Part shown: positions 38,412 to 48,259 of the stretch, piece by piece
How the letters are laid out: every line of letters starts with the position of its first letter
How positions within the stretch are numbered: position 1 is the stretch's first letter
From: Caldilineaceae bacterium SB0661_bin_32
GTDB taxonomy: Bacteria > Chloroflexota > Anaerolineae > Caldilineales > Caldilineaceae
Length of the DNA: 64,000 bases
Reading direction: 5' to 3'
NCBI GenBank assembly: GCA_009841235.1
Contig: VXMH01000037.1
Coordinates: 19,543-83,542, forward strand
The notes under the pieces: generated by a model
Told to the model about the DNA's origin: nothing
The model's database searches: none
The model's input: the letters and a program-made list of their open reading frames with translations, nothing else
Made by a program: the position numbers and the translations under genes

Positions 38412-39276
38412 CAAAGCCCCTTCCCCACTCGACCTGGTCCGCCGCCACAATCTCAACCTGAAGAAATCCCTGGGCCAGAACCTCCTCATCGACCCTACTC
38501 ACCTGGCCCGCATCGCCGGCGCCGCCGACCTTGAGGCAACCGACACCGTCCTGGAGATAGGCCCCGGCCTCGGCGCGCTCACCCATCATCTTGCCGAACG
38601 AGCCGGCCGCGTTATCGCCGTCGAACTTGATCAAAGGCTGATGCCGGTTTTGCGGGCAGAGTTCGCCGACCGTCCCCACGTTTCCTTCGTCCACGGGGAC
38701 ATTCTTGAACTCAATCCCGCAGAAATCATCCATATGCTGCGGCCCGATCAGCCTGGCACAACTGCCGCTGCCGAACCATACAAGGTAGTCGGCAATCTTC
38801 CTTACTACATTACAAGCGCCGTCCTCAGACATGTGTTGGAAAGTCTACCTCCCCCCACGCTGGCTGTCCTGCTGGTGCAGCAAGAGGTGGCCCAGCGCAT
38901 GGTTGCCCAATGCGGCGCAATGTCGCTGCTGGCGGTAAGCGTGCAGTTCTACGCCCGGCCGCGCGCGCTGCACAAAATTCCGGCAGGCGCGTTCCTGCCC
39001 CGTCCCAAAGTCGATAGCCGTGTCGTGCGCCTCGACGTGCGCGCGCAGCCCGCTGTCTCCGACGTGGAACCGGCCCGGTTTTTCCAGGTCGTGCGCGCCG
39101 GCTTCAGCCAGCGCCGCAAACAACTTCGCAACAGCCTCAGCGCCGGACTGTCTTGCACGAAGGAGCAGGCAGACCGCTGGCTGACCTCTTCCGGTATCGA
39201 ACCCCGCCGCCGCGCGGAAACACTCTCCTTGCAGGAGTGGGGTATGCTGACAAGGACCGTATACGGGACAGCATGA
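38404..39276 (+). CDS. rsmA: 16S rRNA dimethyladenosine transferase
   Basis: KKSLGQNLLID, VLEIGPGLGALTHHLAERA, VVGNLPYYITSAVLRH, FLPRPKVDSRVVRL. Confidence 0.97.
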   Translation: MSNKAPSPLDLVRRHNLNLKKSLGQNLLIDPTHLARIAGAADLEATDTVLEIGPGLGALTHHLAERAGRVIAVELDQRLMPVLRAEFADRPHVSFVHGDILELNPAEIIHMLRPDQPGTTAAAEPYKVVGNLPYYITSAVLRHVLESLPPPTLAVLLVQQEVAQRMVAQCGAMSLLAVSVQFYARPRALHKIPAGAFLPRPKVDSRVVRLDVRAQPAVSDVEPARFFQVVRAGFSQRRKQLRNSLSAGLSCTKEQADRWLTSSGIEPRRRAETLSLQEWGMLTRTVYGTA

Positions 39277-39359
39277 AGCAGGAAAGCGAGGAACTGCGCG
39301 GTCTGGTCGACCATCTGGCGCGGGCGCTGCAGTATGAGAGTTTTCAGGGGCGCACAGGT

Positions 39360-40304
39360 CTATTGCTGGCCGGCCAGCCGCTGGATTTTGAAGCTCGTTT
39401 CCCGCCATGAGACCTTGCTCAGCCCCATCTTTAACCTCAGCGACTCATCCTTCATCCCCTGCCTGAAGTCCCGTACCGCACTGGTCCATCGCAGCGTCTC
39501 AAAGCCCACCTGGACGCGGCGTATGCCCGCCCGAGTACCCGCCTCCTCCAATACGTACTCCAGGTTGCGGGGCGTACATTCAAAGAGAAAGTTTTCGGGC
39601 CTGTACTGCTCCAGGTACTGGTCAAGCGGACCTAGAAAATAGGTGTTCAGGGAAATCCGGCGATTCTTGTGCGCGTAGCGCTCTTCCTCATAGCGAATGT
39701 CAACCGACGGTTCCTGCGCTTCGCGGCGTTCAATGTCATCCAACAGTATCTTGACCGCCTCGCTCTTCTTGATGCCGGTTTGAAGCAGCAGGCTCACAAG
39801 TACATAGGGACGGGCATCCGCCTTGTTGCGATCCCACAGCCAGTCCTGACAGGCGCGCATCAGTTTGCCGGCTTCGTTGCTGTTCAGAATCACAGGCAGA
39901 GGCGTCCTGACCGACTGCTGGATGATCGGTTCGGCAGGGTCGGTACCGATGGCGCCGACGCTATGCAGCCACGAGAAAAAGACCTTGAGCGTCGTGATGC
40001 GTCGCGAAAGTGTTTTTGCGCTGCATGGCCGCCCCCTCTCGCTCTGCATCCATTCCAGGAAATCCTCAAGGTGCCGGGTCTGTATCTCACGCAGGACCGC
40101 CGAACTGTCCATGAAAGTTCGAAGTATTTTGAGATCGTTGGCAAAGGCCTTAATCGTGTTCTCACTGAAGCCTTTGCGGACCATCTGTTCCTCGTATTCG
40201 CCGATTGCGTCGCCGAGCGGGCTGGTCGCTCTCAATGTGGGCGCAAGAGTGCCGTCCGGATCGACCTCTACACCTGCTGCGTCTCGTGTTGAAAATTCGC
40301 TCAT
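39360..40304 (-). CDS. tyrosine recombinase/integrase-fold protein with degenerate catalytic residues
   Basis: SAM-like N-terminal (GFSENTIKAFANDLKILRTFM...SRRITTLKVFFSWLHSVGAI) and catalytic-domain pattern (LLLQTGIKKSEAVKILLDDI, ETLRWTSAVRDF). Confidence 0.8.
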   Translation of the reverse strand: MSEFSTRDAAGVEVDPDGTLAPTLRATSPLGDAIGEYEEQMVRKGFSENTIKAFANDLKILRTFMDSSAVLREIQTRHLEDFLEWMQSERGRPCSAKTLSRRITTLKVFFSWLHSVGAIGTDPAEPIIQQSVRTPLPVILNSNEAGKLMRACQDWLWDRNKADARPYVLVSLLLQTGIKKSEAVKILLDDIERREAQEPSVDIRYEEERYAHKNRRISLNTYFLGPLDQYLEQYRPENFLFECTPRNLEYVLEEAGTRAGIRRVQVGFETLRWTSAVRDFRQGMKDESLRLKMGLSKVSWRETSFKIQRLAGQQ

Positions 40305-40493
40305 AGAGTAACCCCTGGGTCAAATGTCTGAGATTAGGCGCGCGCCTTGTCTCACCTTGCGTATAGCCATATTCAAATATATCCTCCTCCGACCGAAATG
40401 GCAATCTGCTCAAATCACAGTTCGCCGGCCCTGCGCGCCTGTCAAACTCCCCTTCGGAGGCAAAACTGCAAAGCAATCCCGTCCGCGATCTCT

Positions 40494-40522
40494 TTGACAT
40501 GTTTTGTGCCTTTTTGTACAAT
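40494..40522 (+). promoter_or_regulatory. sigma70-type promoter for the cox cluster
   Basis: TTGACA - 17 nt - TACAAT; the hexamers are about 115 nt upstream of the coxB-like start. Confidence 0.75.
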
Positions 40523-40633
40523 GTCGTTCGGGTGACGCATCCGCGCGGGCAATACCTGCCCCGCGCATGCATACTGCAAAACCGCAGGTTTATCGGCAAG
40601 ACGATTCAGCCTGGGACGATTGAGGACAGATGT

Positions 40634-41353
40634 ATGGCGAACAACCGTCGACACTTTATCATCGCAACCGTGTTGATCGTGATCTGTACGGTGCTTGTGT
40701 ACTGGGTTCTGGACACCGTTCTTCTCAAACCGGCGGCAGCAGTCGTCGAAGCCGGTCCTATCGATAACCTGTTCGACCAGCACATCTGGCTGATCGCATT
40801 TCTCTTTGCCCTCGTTGTCGTCTTCATGTGTTACGCGCTTATCGTCTTCCGCGCCCGCGGAGACGAGGGCGACGGCGAGTATGTTCACGGCAACGGCCTT
40901 CTCGAAATACTTTGGACAGTCGTGCCCTGTTTTGTGGTCGTCTATTTCGCCTGGATCTCCACCACGATGCTGATCGACCTCACCAGGCCGAATCCTGACG
41001 AATTTGTCATCAGCGCGGAAGGACGGCAGTGGAGCTGGCTATTCACATACCCGGAGACCGGCGCGGTCACACCTGATCTGGTCCTGCCGGTAGATACGCC
41101 AATCCGCATGGATCTGACGTCGGATGATGTATTGCACAGCTTCTGGGTGCCGGAGTTTCGCGTCAAGCAGGACACCGTTCCCGGCATGGTTACACACGTT
41201 CGCTTTAACCCAAATGTGATTGGGGAATATACGCTGCGCTGCGCCGAACTTTGCGGCACAAACCACGGCGGGATGCTGGCTACCGTTCGTGTAGTCTCTG
41301 CCGAAGAGTTCAAGCTCTGGCAGTCCGAGCAGCTCGCCCAACGCCAGGAATGA
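40634..41353 (+). CDS. cytochrome c oxidase subunit II
   Basis: Two N-terminal TMs; EILWTVVPCFVVVYF; CuA motif CAELCGTNHGGM; no fused cytochrome c domain. Confidence 0.95.
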   Translation: MANNRRHFIIATVLIVICTVLVYWVLDTVLLKPAAAVVEAGPIDNLFDQHIWLIAFLFALVVVFMCYALIVFRARGDEGDGEYVHGNGLLEILWTVVPCFVVVYFAWISTTMLIDLTRPNPDEFVISAEGRQWSWLFTYPETGAVTPDLVLPVDTPIRMDLTSDDVLHSFWVPEFRVKQDTVPGMVTHVRFNPNVIGEYTLRCAELCGTNHGGMLATVRVVSAEEFKLWQSEQLAQRQE

Positions 41354-41440
41354 CATCACTTCACGCGGTGGGGATTTCCTTGAATCCTTACCCCGCCGCT
41401 TGCGCAGCTCGGCTCTGAATTTCTTGCCAGGAGATTCGCT

Positions 41441-43324
41441 ATGTCGCTCTTTACACTAGGAATCGCACGCGGCCTTTTGGGTCAGGTCCTGGGCATGGTC
41501 ATTGGCATGTTGTTGACCTGCGCCGTGCGCATACTGCTGGGTTGGGAGGCTTGGGCCGCCGAACCCGCCTGGACCGTCGGTTCCGTCTGCAGTATCATCG
41601 GCTTCCTCCTCGGCGTCGGTTCTCTGGATGACTGGCTGAAATGGACGAAGGGCATCCCAACCCCCTTTCACCACGGGCCGCCTGTAGACAAACCGGCCTG
41701 GACGCGCTACTTCAGCGTTGACTACAACCACAAAGTCATTGGCGTCCAATATACCGTCTGGGGCATTCTCCTTCTCATGGTCGGCGGCACCGTCGCCATG
41801 ATCTTCCGCACCGAGCTGGCGCGCAGCGGCCTGCAGTTCCTGGGCCTTGACCTGTACAACAGCTTCATCGGCATGCACGGGATGATCATGATCTTCGCCA
41901 TCCTCCTGGGCGTTGGCGGTATGGCCAACTACCTTGTGCCGCTCATGATCGGCGCCGAAGATATGGCCTTCCCCCGCCTCAACGCGCTCGGTTTCTGGTT
42001 CAACGTACCGGGAAGCGTTCTGCTGCTTTTGAGCCTCTTCATCGGAGGATGGGATGCCGGCTGGACCGCCTACCCGCCGCTCAGCGCGCGCGGCCCCATA
42101 GGCTACCAGCTCTTCTTCCTGGGCGTATTCGCAATCGGCCTTTCCTCCATCGTCGGCTCTCTCAACCTGCTGGTTACGATTCTGCGCATGAGGCCGCCGG
42201 GAATGAGCCTCTTCCGCATGCCGATTTTCTGTTGGGCGGTCTTCGCCACCAGCCTGTTGCAGCTCACCGCCACCCAGCTGATCGGCACAAGTTTCCTGAT
42301 GGTCTCCGTGCAGCGGGCTCTCGGGATGGGCTTCTTCGACCCGCGCGGCATTCTTGGTGAAGTCAGCCCCATGGTCGGCGGCGGCGACCCGGTCCTCTTC
42401 CAGCACCTGTTCTGGTTCTACAGCCACCCGGCCGTCTACATCTTTGTGCTGCCCGGCCTGGGTATCGTCAGTGAACTGCTGCCGGTCTTCTCCCGCAAAC
42501 CCCTGTTTGGATACAAGTGGATCGCCCTTTCCAGTATGGCGATCGCCATACTCGGTTTTATCGTCTGGGGCCACCATATGTTCGTGTCCGGCTACAACGA
42601 CATACTTCGCATACCTTTCATGTATGCGACGCTGCTTGTAGCGATTCCCACCGGCGTCAAATTCTTCAGCTGGCTGGGAACGATGTGGGGCGGAAAGATC
42701 CATTTCGATACGCCCATGCTCTTCGTCCTCGGCGCCATCAGCGTCTTCCTTATCGGCGGCCTGAGCGGACCCATTCTGTCAACGGTGCCCACCGACTTCC
42801 CATTGCACGACTCCTACTTCGTCGTCGGCCATTTTCACGCCACCATGTTCGGCGGTTTTGTCTTCCCGTTCTTTGCCGCCCTCTACTACTGGTTCCCCAA
42901 AGTCACCGGGCGCATGTATAACGAAACGCTCGGCAAGATCCACTTCTACATCATGACGCCGGCCTTCTGGGTACAGACGCTGGGGCAGATGGGCGTGGGC
43001 GTGATGGGCATGCGCCGCCGCATCGCCGACTACGACCCGACACTCGGCGCAGGGCAGATCGAGGCCTGGCATATGGCTGTTACGATAGCGGGCTTCGCCA
43101 TCGCTTTCGGCGTCATGCTGATGCTGTGGAACTTCTTCCAGAACGCGGAAGTGGGCGCGGCCGCCGGCGACAACCCCTGGCGCTCCCGTTCACCCGAGTG
43201 GCAGATCCCTTCGCCGATTCCGGAACACAGCTTCCCTGCGCCCGTGCGCGTGGTCGGTGAACCTTACGACTACGGCCTTGCCGATTCCGGCTATGTAACG
43301 ACGGCTTCACCAGGCGACGATTAG
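41441..43324 (+). CDS. ctaD: cytochrome c oxidase subunit I, A2-type
   Basis: MHGMIMIF, WFYSHPAVYIFVLPG (YS motif), WGHHMFVSG, VVGHFHATMFG; extra N-terminal hydrophobic region. Confidence 0.96.
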   Translation: MSLFTLGIARGLLGQVLGMVIGMLLTCAVRILLGWEAWAAEPAWTVGSVCSIIGFLLGVGSLDDWLKWTKGIPTPFHHGPPVDKPAWTRYFSVDYNHKVIGVQYTVWGILLLMVGGTVAMIFRTELARSGLQFLGLDLYNSFIGMHGMIMIFAILLGVGGMANYLVPLMIGAEDMAFPRLNALGFWFNVPGSVLLLLSLFIGGWDAGWTAYPPLSARGPIGYQLFFLGVFAIGLSSIVGSLNLLVTILRMRPPGMSLFRMPIFCWAVFATSLLQLTATQLIGTSFLMVSVQRALGMGFFDPRGILGEVSPMVGGGDPVLFQHLFWFYSHPAVYIFVLPGLGIVSELLPVFSRKPLFGYKWIALSSMAIAILGFIVWGHHMFVSGYNDILRIPFMYATLLVAIPTGVKFFSWLGTMWGGKIHFDTPMLFVLGAISVFLIGGLSGPILSTVPTDFPLHDSYFVVGHFHATMFGGFVFPFFAALYYWFPKVTGRMYNETLGKIHFYIMTPAFWVQTLGQMGVGVMGMRRRIADYDPTLGAGQIEAWHMAVTIAGFAIAFGVMLMLWNFFQNAEVGAAAGDNPWRSRSPEWQIPSPIPEHSFPAPVRVVGEPYDYGLADSGYVTTASPGDD

Positions 43325-43388
43325 CGCCCCGGCACTATCTGCAGTGGAGCGGAAACGGCGGCGGAACAGCAGCGAGAAAAGAGCTGAA

Positions 43389-43610
43389 ATGAGCGAACAC
43401 AGTCCCACCAAGCGCAAGACCGCGATATATCGCGAAGGAATTATCGTCGCCATCACCCTGGCCGTCCTGACGATCGTGGAGTACTACGCCGCAATCACTC
43501 CACCCTTCGACTCCTTTGCCGTCTTGATGATTCTGGCGCTGTTGAAGGCCATCCTTGTCGTAAACTACTTTATGCACATCCGCAGCGTCTGGTCGGAGGA
43601 TGAACACTGA
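43389..43610 (+). CDS. cytochrome c oxidase subunit IV-like small membrane protein
   Basis: Short two-TM protein, LLKAILVVNYFMHIRSVWSEDEH, between subunits I and III. Confidence 0.8.
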   Translation: MSEHSPTKRKTAIYREGIIVAITLAVLTIVEYYAAITPPFDSFAVLMILALLKAILVVNYFMHIRSVWSEDEH

Positions 43611-44284
43611 TGACCGCTACCGCTATCGAACATGGTCGCGAGCACGACCATGCCGCAGATGATCATCACCATACCGGCGAAATAGACCTGCCCACCTACC
43701 AGGAATACACGCGCCGCAACCGGCTCGGCATGTGGCTGTTCTTCGCCTCCGAAGCGTTCCTCTTCCTCGCCCTGCTCGTCACTCGCTTCTACCTCTGGCG
43801 CGGCCCCCACGGAGAGGTCGTCCGGCCCGAGCTGGATCAGTTCGCCGGCCTGGTCGTCACCGCGGTGCTGCTCCTCAGCAGCTACTTCATGAACCGCGCC
43901 GAAGTCTCGATCGCCAATGACAAGCGCACCGATTTCCTCGCCAGCCTCCTCATCACCGCTGCGCTCGGCACTGCGTTTCTCGTCGGCGTTGTCGTCTGGG
44001 AGTGGGGGATGTTCCCCGGCATTGTAAAGGGACATCTCAAACCAACTGACGGCGTATTCGGCGCAGTCGTATTCGGCATGACAGGCATGCACGCCCTGCA
44101 CGTCCTCTCCGGCGTTGTGCTGATTCTCAACGTCTGGTGGCTGGGCCGCAAGGGGCACTTCTCCAGCGAGCGCCACTGGGGCGTCGAAGCCTGCGCCATC
44201 TACTGGCACTATGTGGACCTGGTGTGGATCTTCTTCTATCCTGCCATCTATCTGATCGGTTCAACGATCGAAGTGCCTCACTGA
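43610..44284 (+). CDS. cytochrome c oxidase subunit III
   Basis: GMWLFFASEAFLFLALLVTRFYLW, TGMHALHVLSGVVL, WHYVDLVWIFFYPAIYL. Confidence 0.95.
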   Translation: MTATAIEHGREHDHAADDHHHTGEIDLPTYQEYTRRNRLGMWLFFASEAFLFLALLVTRFYLWRGPHGEVVRPELDQFAGLVVTAVLLLSSYFMNRAEVSIANDKRTDFLASLLITAALGTAFLVGVVVWEWGMFPGIVKGHLKPTDGVFGAVVFGMTGMHALHVLSGVVLILNVWWLGRKGHFSSERHWGVEACAIYWHYVDLVWIFFYPAIYLIGSTIEVPH

Positions 44285-44336
44285 CAGGAGCATCGCCGCC
44301 GCGACGTTTGCATGGAATGACCCGACGCAGTCACAG

Positions 44337-45272
44337 ATGAATCCGCTAACCAAAGCGCTCCTGCTTTCATGGGACCTCCGTCCGGAGATCCTTGTGCCTC
44401 TTGCCTTGCTGGGAGCGCTTCACTTTGCCGGTTGGCTGAGGCTGCGGCGGCGCAGCGATGGACGTTTCGCAAACCGTTGGCGCCTGGCTTCCTACACGGG
44501 CGGGCTCCTGGTCCTGGCGCTGGCGCTGCTCTCCCCGATCGCTGTTCTGAGCGGTCAGCTGTTTTCGATCCACATGGTGCAGCATCTCCTGTTGATAATG
44601 GTTGCGCCGCCGCTCCTGCTCCTGGCAAACCCGTTCCCGACCTTTCTCTGGGCTCTGCCCTCCCGCATGCGCGTCGCGGTCGCGGCCGCCTTCCGCCGCC
44701 TGGCACGTTGGCTGGCCGCTGATTCCATCTTCAGCCGCACCCTGCTCAAAGCCGCCTCGCCCGCCAGCGCCTGGGCCCTATACGTCCTGATCTTCTTTGC
44801 CTGGCATGATGGCAATGCCTACAGTCTTGCCTTGCGCTTTGGCTCCCTGCACGGGCTGGAGCACTTCACCTTTGTCGGCGCGGCGCTTCTATTCTGGTGG
44901 CACGTCACCGCCGCGGCGCCTCGAGTTCACCCGAAGCCGGCCCAGTGGATGCGCGTCGCTTATGTGCTGGCAATGATCCCGCCCAACATGCTGCTGGGCA
45001 TAGCCCTCTCCTTCGCCCAGACGCCCATCTATCCCTACTACGAGTCGGTGCCGCGTCTGTACGGCCTTAGCGTTATGGACGATCAGGTATGGGGAGGCCT
45101 GATCATGTGGATCCCCGGCAGCATGATGTACGTGATCGCGGCGCTTATACTGCTGGCCCGCCTGCTGGTGAGCGCCGAACATGAGGGGCGGACCGGAAGG
45201 CCGCATCCGCCGGTTATGGGTCTGGCGCAGCGGCACAACGGCGGCGGACCCACCGCGGTGGCCTGCAGCTAG
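44337..45272 (+). CDS. ctaG: cytochrome c oxidase assembly factor CtaG-like
   Basis: HMVQHLLLIMVAPPLLLLANPFP, LHGLEHFTFVGAALLFWW, PNMLLGIALSFAQTPIYPYY, DDQVWGGLIMWIPGSMMY. Confidence 0.9.
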   Translation: MNPLTKALLLSWDLRPEILVPLALLGALHFAGWLRLRRRSDGRFANRWRLASYTGGLLVLALALLSPIAVLSGQLFSIHMVQHLLLIMVAPPLLLLANPFPTFLWALPSRMRVAVAAAFRRLARWLAADSIFSRTLLKAASPASAWALYVLIFFAWHDGNAYSLALRFGSLHGLEHFTFVGAALLFWWHVTAAAPRVHPKPAQWMRVAYVLAMIPPNMLLGIALSFAQTPIYPYYESVPRLYGLSVMDDQVWGGLIMWIPGSMMYVIAALILLARLLVSAEHEGRTGRPHPPVMGLAQRHNGGGPTAVACS

Positions 45273-45346
45273 GGACAGCAGTGCGCCCACGATTCCGCTG
45301 CCGCACGGTTTCGCGCGCAGGAGGCCTGGAATTACCGGATCATACT

Positions 45347-46030
45347 ATGTGTTTGTCTAAATCGTGTTTGTCTAAATTCGTTCTACTTGCAAAAGCGGCT
45401 CTCCTGCTGACCGGCATACTCTTGCCGGTGCCCCTGCTGGCCCACGGCGGCGTGGGCGTCCAGCATCTGAACAATGTTCCGGCAGGCCCCTTCAGGGTTT
45501 ACGTCTGGTCCGATCCTGAACCGCCGCAAGTGGGTGAATACCACGTAACCGTCGCCTTGACTGAGAACATAGAGGGGGACTCCACCGGTCTGGCTGGCGG
45601 TCCTGTCCTCGATGCTGTCGTGACCGTCGAGCTTGCGCATGTGGAGAGCGGTGAGACCCTCAGTGCAAGAGCGACCCACGATGACGCGCTCAACAAGCTA
45701 TTCTATGAGGCTTCCTTTGCGCCGGCCCGCAAGGGAAACTGGTCCGTGCGAGTCGGTATTCTCCCCCCCGGCTGTGAACCGGCGCAGGGCAGCAGCGAAC
45801 GGCAGGGCGGTGACTCCGGTCTGTCCTGCGAGTCTGAGCAGGTAGTAAGCTTTCAGGATGAGATACTCCCCAAGGCTTTCCCCTGGCGGGCCCTACTTGG
45901 CGGCCTTCTCTCCATACTGCTGATCCTGGGCGCGATTGTCCTCTATTGGGCAACAAAGCCGCCTTCTGCAATTGAAGAGCCTGCGCCCGCTAAGCAACAG
46001 GACCCAGCTCCTGCCGGAGGGCACTCATAA
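45347..46030 (+). CDS. secreted/membrane-anchored protein of the cox cluster (function unknown)
   Basis: Signal-like N-terminus, beta-rich middle, C-terminal TM (LLGGLLSILLILGAIVLYW). Confidence 0.75.
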   Translation: MCLSKSCLSKFVLLAKAALLLTGILLPVPLLAHGGVGVQHLNNVPAGPFRVYVWSDPEPPQVGEYHVTVALTENIEGDSTGLAGGPVLDAVVTVELAHVESGETLSARATHDDALNKLFYEASFAPARKGNWSVRVGILPPGCEPAQGSSERQGGDSGLSCESEQVVSFQDEILPKAFPWRALLGGLLSILLILGAIVLYWATKPPSAIEEPAPAKQQDPAPAGGHS

Positions 46031-46908
46031 TGGTCGGTCTGCCCGAATCACGGACGGAACGCCGGGGCCTGTTCCGGGTCTTGCGACAACGACTGTCTGC
46101 CGGGAAAAGAGCTGCCCCGCCGGCCCGGGAGATCGGAGTCACACTGGCGCTTCTGTTCGGTCGCCGCTGGTGGTGGAAGACGCTGATCGTACTGCTGGCA
46201 ATGGGCGCCATGGCCGCTCTCGGTTTCTGGCAGCTGGACCGTCTCGACCAGAGACGGTCGTTCAATCTGCAGCGCCGCGCCGCGCTGGCTGCCCCTCCCA
46301 TCGACCTGTCGGATCTACCTTTGCCGCAGGGAGAGTTGCGCGATCGTCAGGCTGTCGCCCGGGGCGAATTCGACTATGCCCGCCAAATTGCAATCCGCAA
46401 TCAGAGCTTCACGGGCCAGCCCGGATTCCATCTGGTCACGCCTCTCCTTATTTCCGGCTCAGATAGAGCCGTCCTGGTCAATCGGGGCTGGATTCCTGTC
46501 GCCGAGGCCAATCCTGCCGCCTGGCGCACTTTCGATGAACAGCACGATGGCCCTCTGCTTGGAATCCTGCAGCCTACCCGCCGCCGTCCTGACGGAACGG
46601 TATCCGACATACCGCAGGACACCGTTACCGGCTGGTACCGCCTCGACGTAGAGGCAATTGGTCAGACGCTGCCTTACAAGCTGCTTCCCGTCGTACTGCA
46701 ATTGACGCCCGGCAACGGCATCGATCCGGAGGCGGGGCGCCCGCGTGCCCGGGGCAATTCAGAAGCCCTGCCGCATCGTATCGAGCCGGACGTTTCGCTC
46801 TCAGAGGGCAACCACTTCAGCTACGCGCTTCAGTGGTTCGGCTTTGCCGTCACCGCCGCCGTCGTCTACATTTCCGTTGCAAGGCGGGCAGAGTTCCGCG
46901 GCGCCTGA
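46030..46908 (+). CDS. SURF1 family protein
   Basis: LGFWQLDRLDQRRSFN, GFHLVTPLLISGSDRAVLVNRGWIP, HFSYALQWFGFAVTAAVVY. Confidence 0.93.
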   Translation: MVGLPESRTERRGLFRVLRQRLSAGKRAAPPAREIGVTLALLFGRRWWWKTLIVLLAMGAMAALGFWQLDRLDQRRSFNLQRRAALAAPPIDLSDLPLPQGELRDRQAVARGEFDYARQIAIRNQSFTGQPGFHLVTPLLISGSDRAVLVNRGWIPVAEANPAAWRTFDEQHDGPLLGILQPTRRRPDGTVSDIPQDTVTGWYRLDVEAIGQTLPYKLLPVVLQLTPGNGIDPEAGRPRARGNSEALPHRIEPDVSLSEGNHFSYALQWFGFAVTAAVVYISVARRAEFRGA

Positions 46909-47041
46909 GCTCGCTTAAGTCTGTCTTTCCACTGTTGGAACAGGGCAGACAGCCTGTTCGACACCAGGACGGCTGCGGCTGACTGCCTGCAAGCCTGAAG
47001 CAGTTCCCTTCCGGCGTCATCTACCGCCTGGAGCGTTTCGT

Positions 47042-48259
47042 GTGAGCAGCAATCGTAAACTTATTGTCGCCGCCATAATTTCCGGCTCGCTGGCTGTGAT
47101 GATCGGTTCCGGAATCCGGTCCAGTTTTGGCCTCTTTCTCACGCCAATCACGGAAACGCTCGGAACCGGGCGTGAAAACCTGAGCATCGCTTTTGCCGTC
47201 AACAACCTGGTGTTTGGCTTGCCCCTGGTAGGCCTCCTCTCAGACCGCTTCGGGCCGCGTCAAGTCGTCATCGCAGGGTCGGTCCTGTATGCCGGCGGCC
47301 TCCTGCTGGTTACCATTCTCACAACAACGATGGGTCTGGTTGTCTCCTTCGGCCTTCTGGTCGGCATCGGCCTCGGCGCCACCTCCTATGTCGTCGTGTT
47401 GGGCGCCGTGGCCCAGCTGATCGGAGAGGACCAGCGCAGCCGGGTCTTCGGACTCATCACTGCCATGGGTTCCGCAGGCATGTTTGTGGTCCCGCCCCTG
47501 GCCCAGCTTCTCCTTTCGAATCTCGGCTGGCAGGGCGCTCTCTACGCCCTGGCCGCTGTCCCGGCAGTCGTCGCGCTGATGGCGTTCGGACTGCCCCGGC
47601 GGCCCGGCACACAGCTGCACGGCGTGCAAGAGCCGCACGTAGATGAACCCTTCCGCAGAGTGCTGGAAAAGGCCGCGCGCCACCGCGGCTACCTGCTCCT
47701 GACGACCGGTTTCTTCGTGTGCGGCTTTCATGTCGCCTTCATCGGCGCGCATCTGCCCGCCTATCTGGGCGACAAAGGACAGCCTGAATTCGTAGCCGCC
47801 GGCGCTCTCGCGCTGATCGGGGCCTTCAACATCCTGGGCTCGATGATCTTCGGCTGGCTGGGAGACCGCTATTCCCGCAAAAACATGCTGAGCCTCATCT
47901 ACCTGGGACGGGCCATCGTCATCCTGCTCTTCCTCCTGGCGCCCGTCACCCGTACTTCAGCCCTGGTATTCGGCGGGGCAATCGGCTTCCTCTGGCTTGC
48001 AACCGTCCCCCTCACCAGCGGGACCGTTGCCCATTTCTTTGGGGCGCGCTACCTTTCCACACTGTACGGCATCGTCTTCTTCAGTCATCAGATTGGCGCC
48101 TTTATCGGCGTCTGGCTGGGAGGACGCTTCTACGACACTGCAGGCACTTACACACCTATCTGGATCGCAGGCATCGCCTTGGGCGTGTTCGCCGCACTCG
48201 TCCATCTGCCAATCCCGGAACGCACTGAGCTCGCCGGCGCCGCCGCAGCCGCGGACTGA
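47042..48259 (+). CDS. MFS transporter (oxalate/formate antiporter-like)
   Basis: GTG start; GIRSSFGLFLTPITETLG, GLLSDRFGPRQVVIAG; many TMs. Confidence 0.88.
   Translation: MSSNRKLIVAAIISGSLAVMIGSGIRSSFGLFLTPITETLGTGRENLSIAFAVNNLVFGLPLVGLLSDRFGPRQVVIAGSVLYAGGLLLVTILTTTMGLVVSFGLLVGIGLGATSYVVVLGAVAQLIGEDQRSRVFGLITAMGSAGMFVVPPLAQLLLSNLGWQGALYALAAVPAVVALMAFGLPRRPGTQLHGVQEPHVDEPFRRVLEKAARHRGYLLLTTGFFVCGFHVAFIGAHLPAYLGDKGQPEFVAAGALALIGAFNILGSMIFGWLGDRYSRKNMLSLIYLGRAIVILLFLLAPVTRTSALVFGGAIGFLWLATVPLTSGTVAHFFGARYLSTLYGIVFFSHQIGAFIGVWLGGRFYDTAGTYTPIWIAGIALGVFAALVHLPIPERTELAGAAAAAD

Noticed and set aside
39360-40304. Active integrase marking a mobile element
   Set aside because: Catalytic residues absent and no flanking att-like repeats, tRNA or cargo genes.
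40499-40633. N-terminal extension of cox subunit II
   Set aside because: It would contain the promoter -10 region; homology begins at MANNRR.
41456-42703. 415-aa minus-strand ORF
   Set aside because: Antisense to ctaD; E/H/Q-rich shadow translation.
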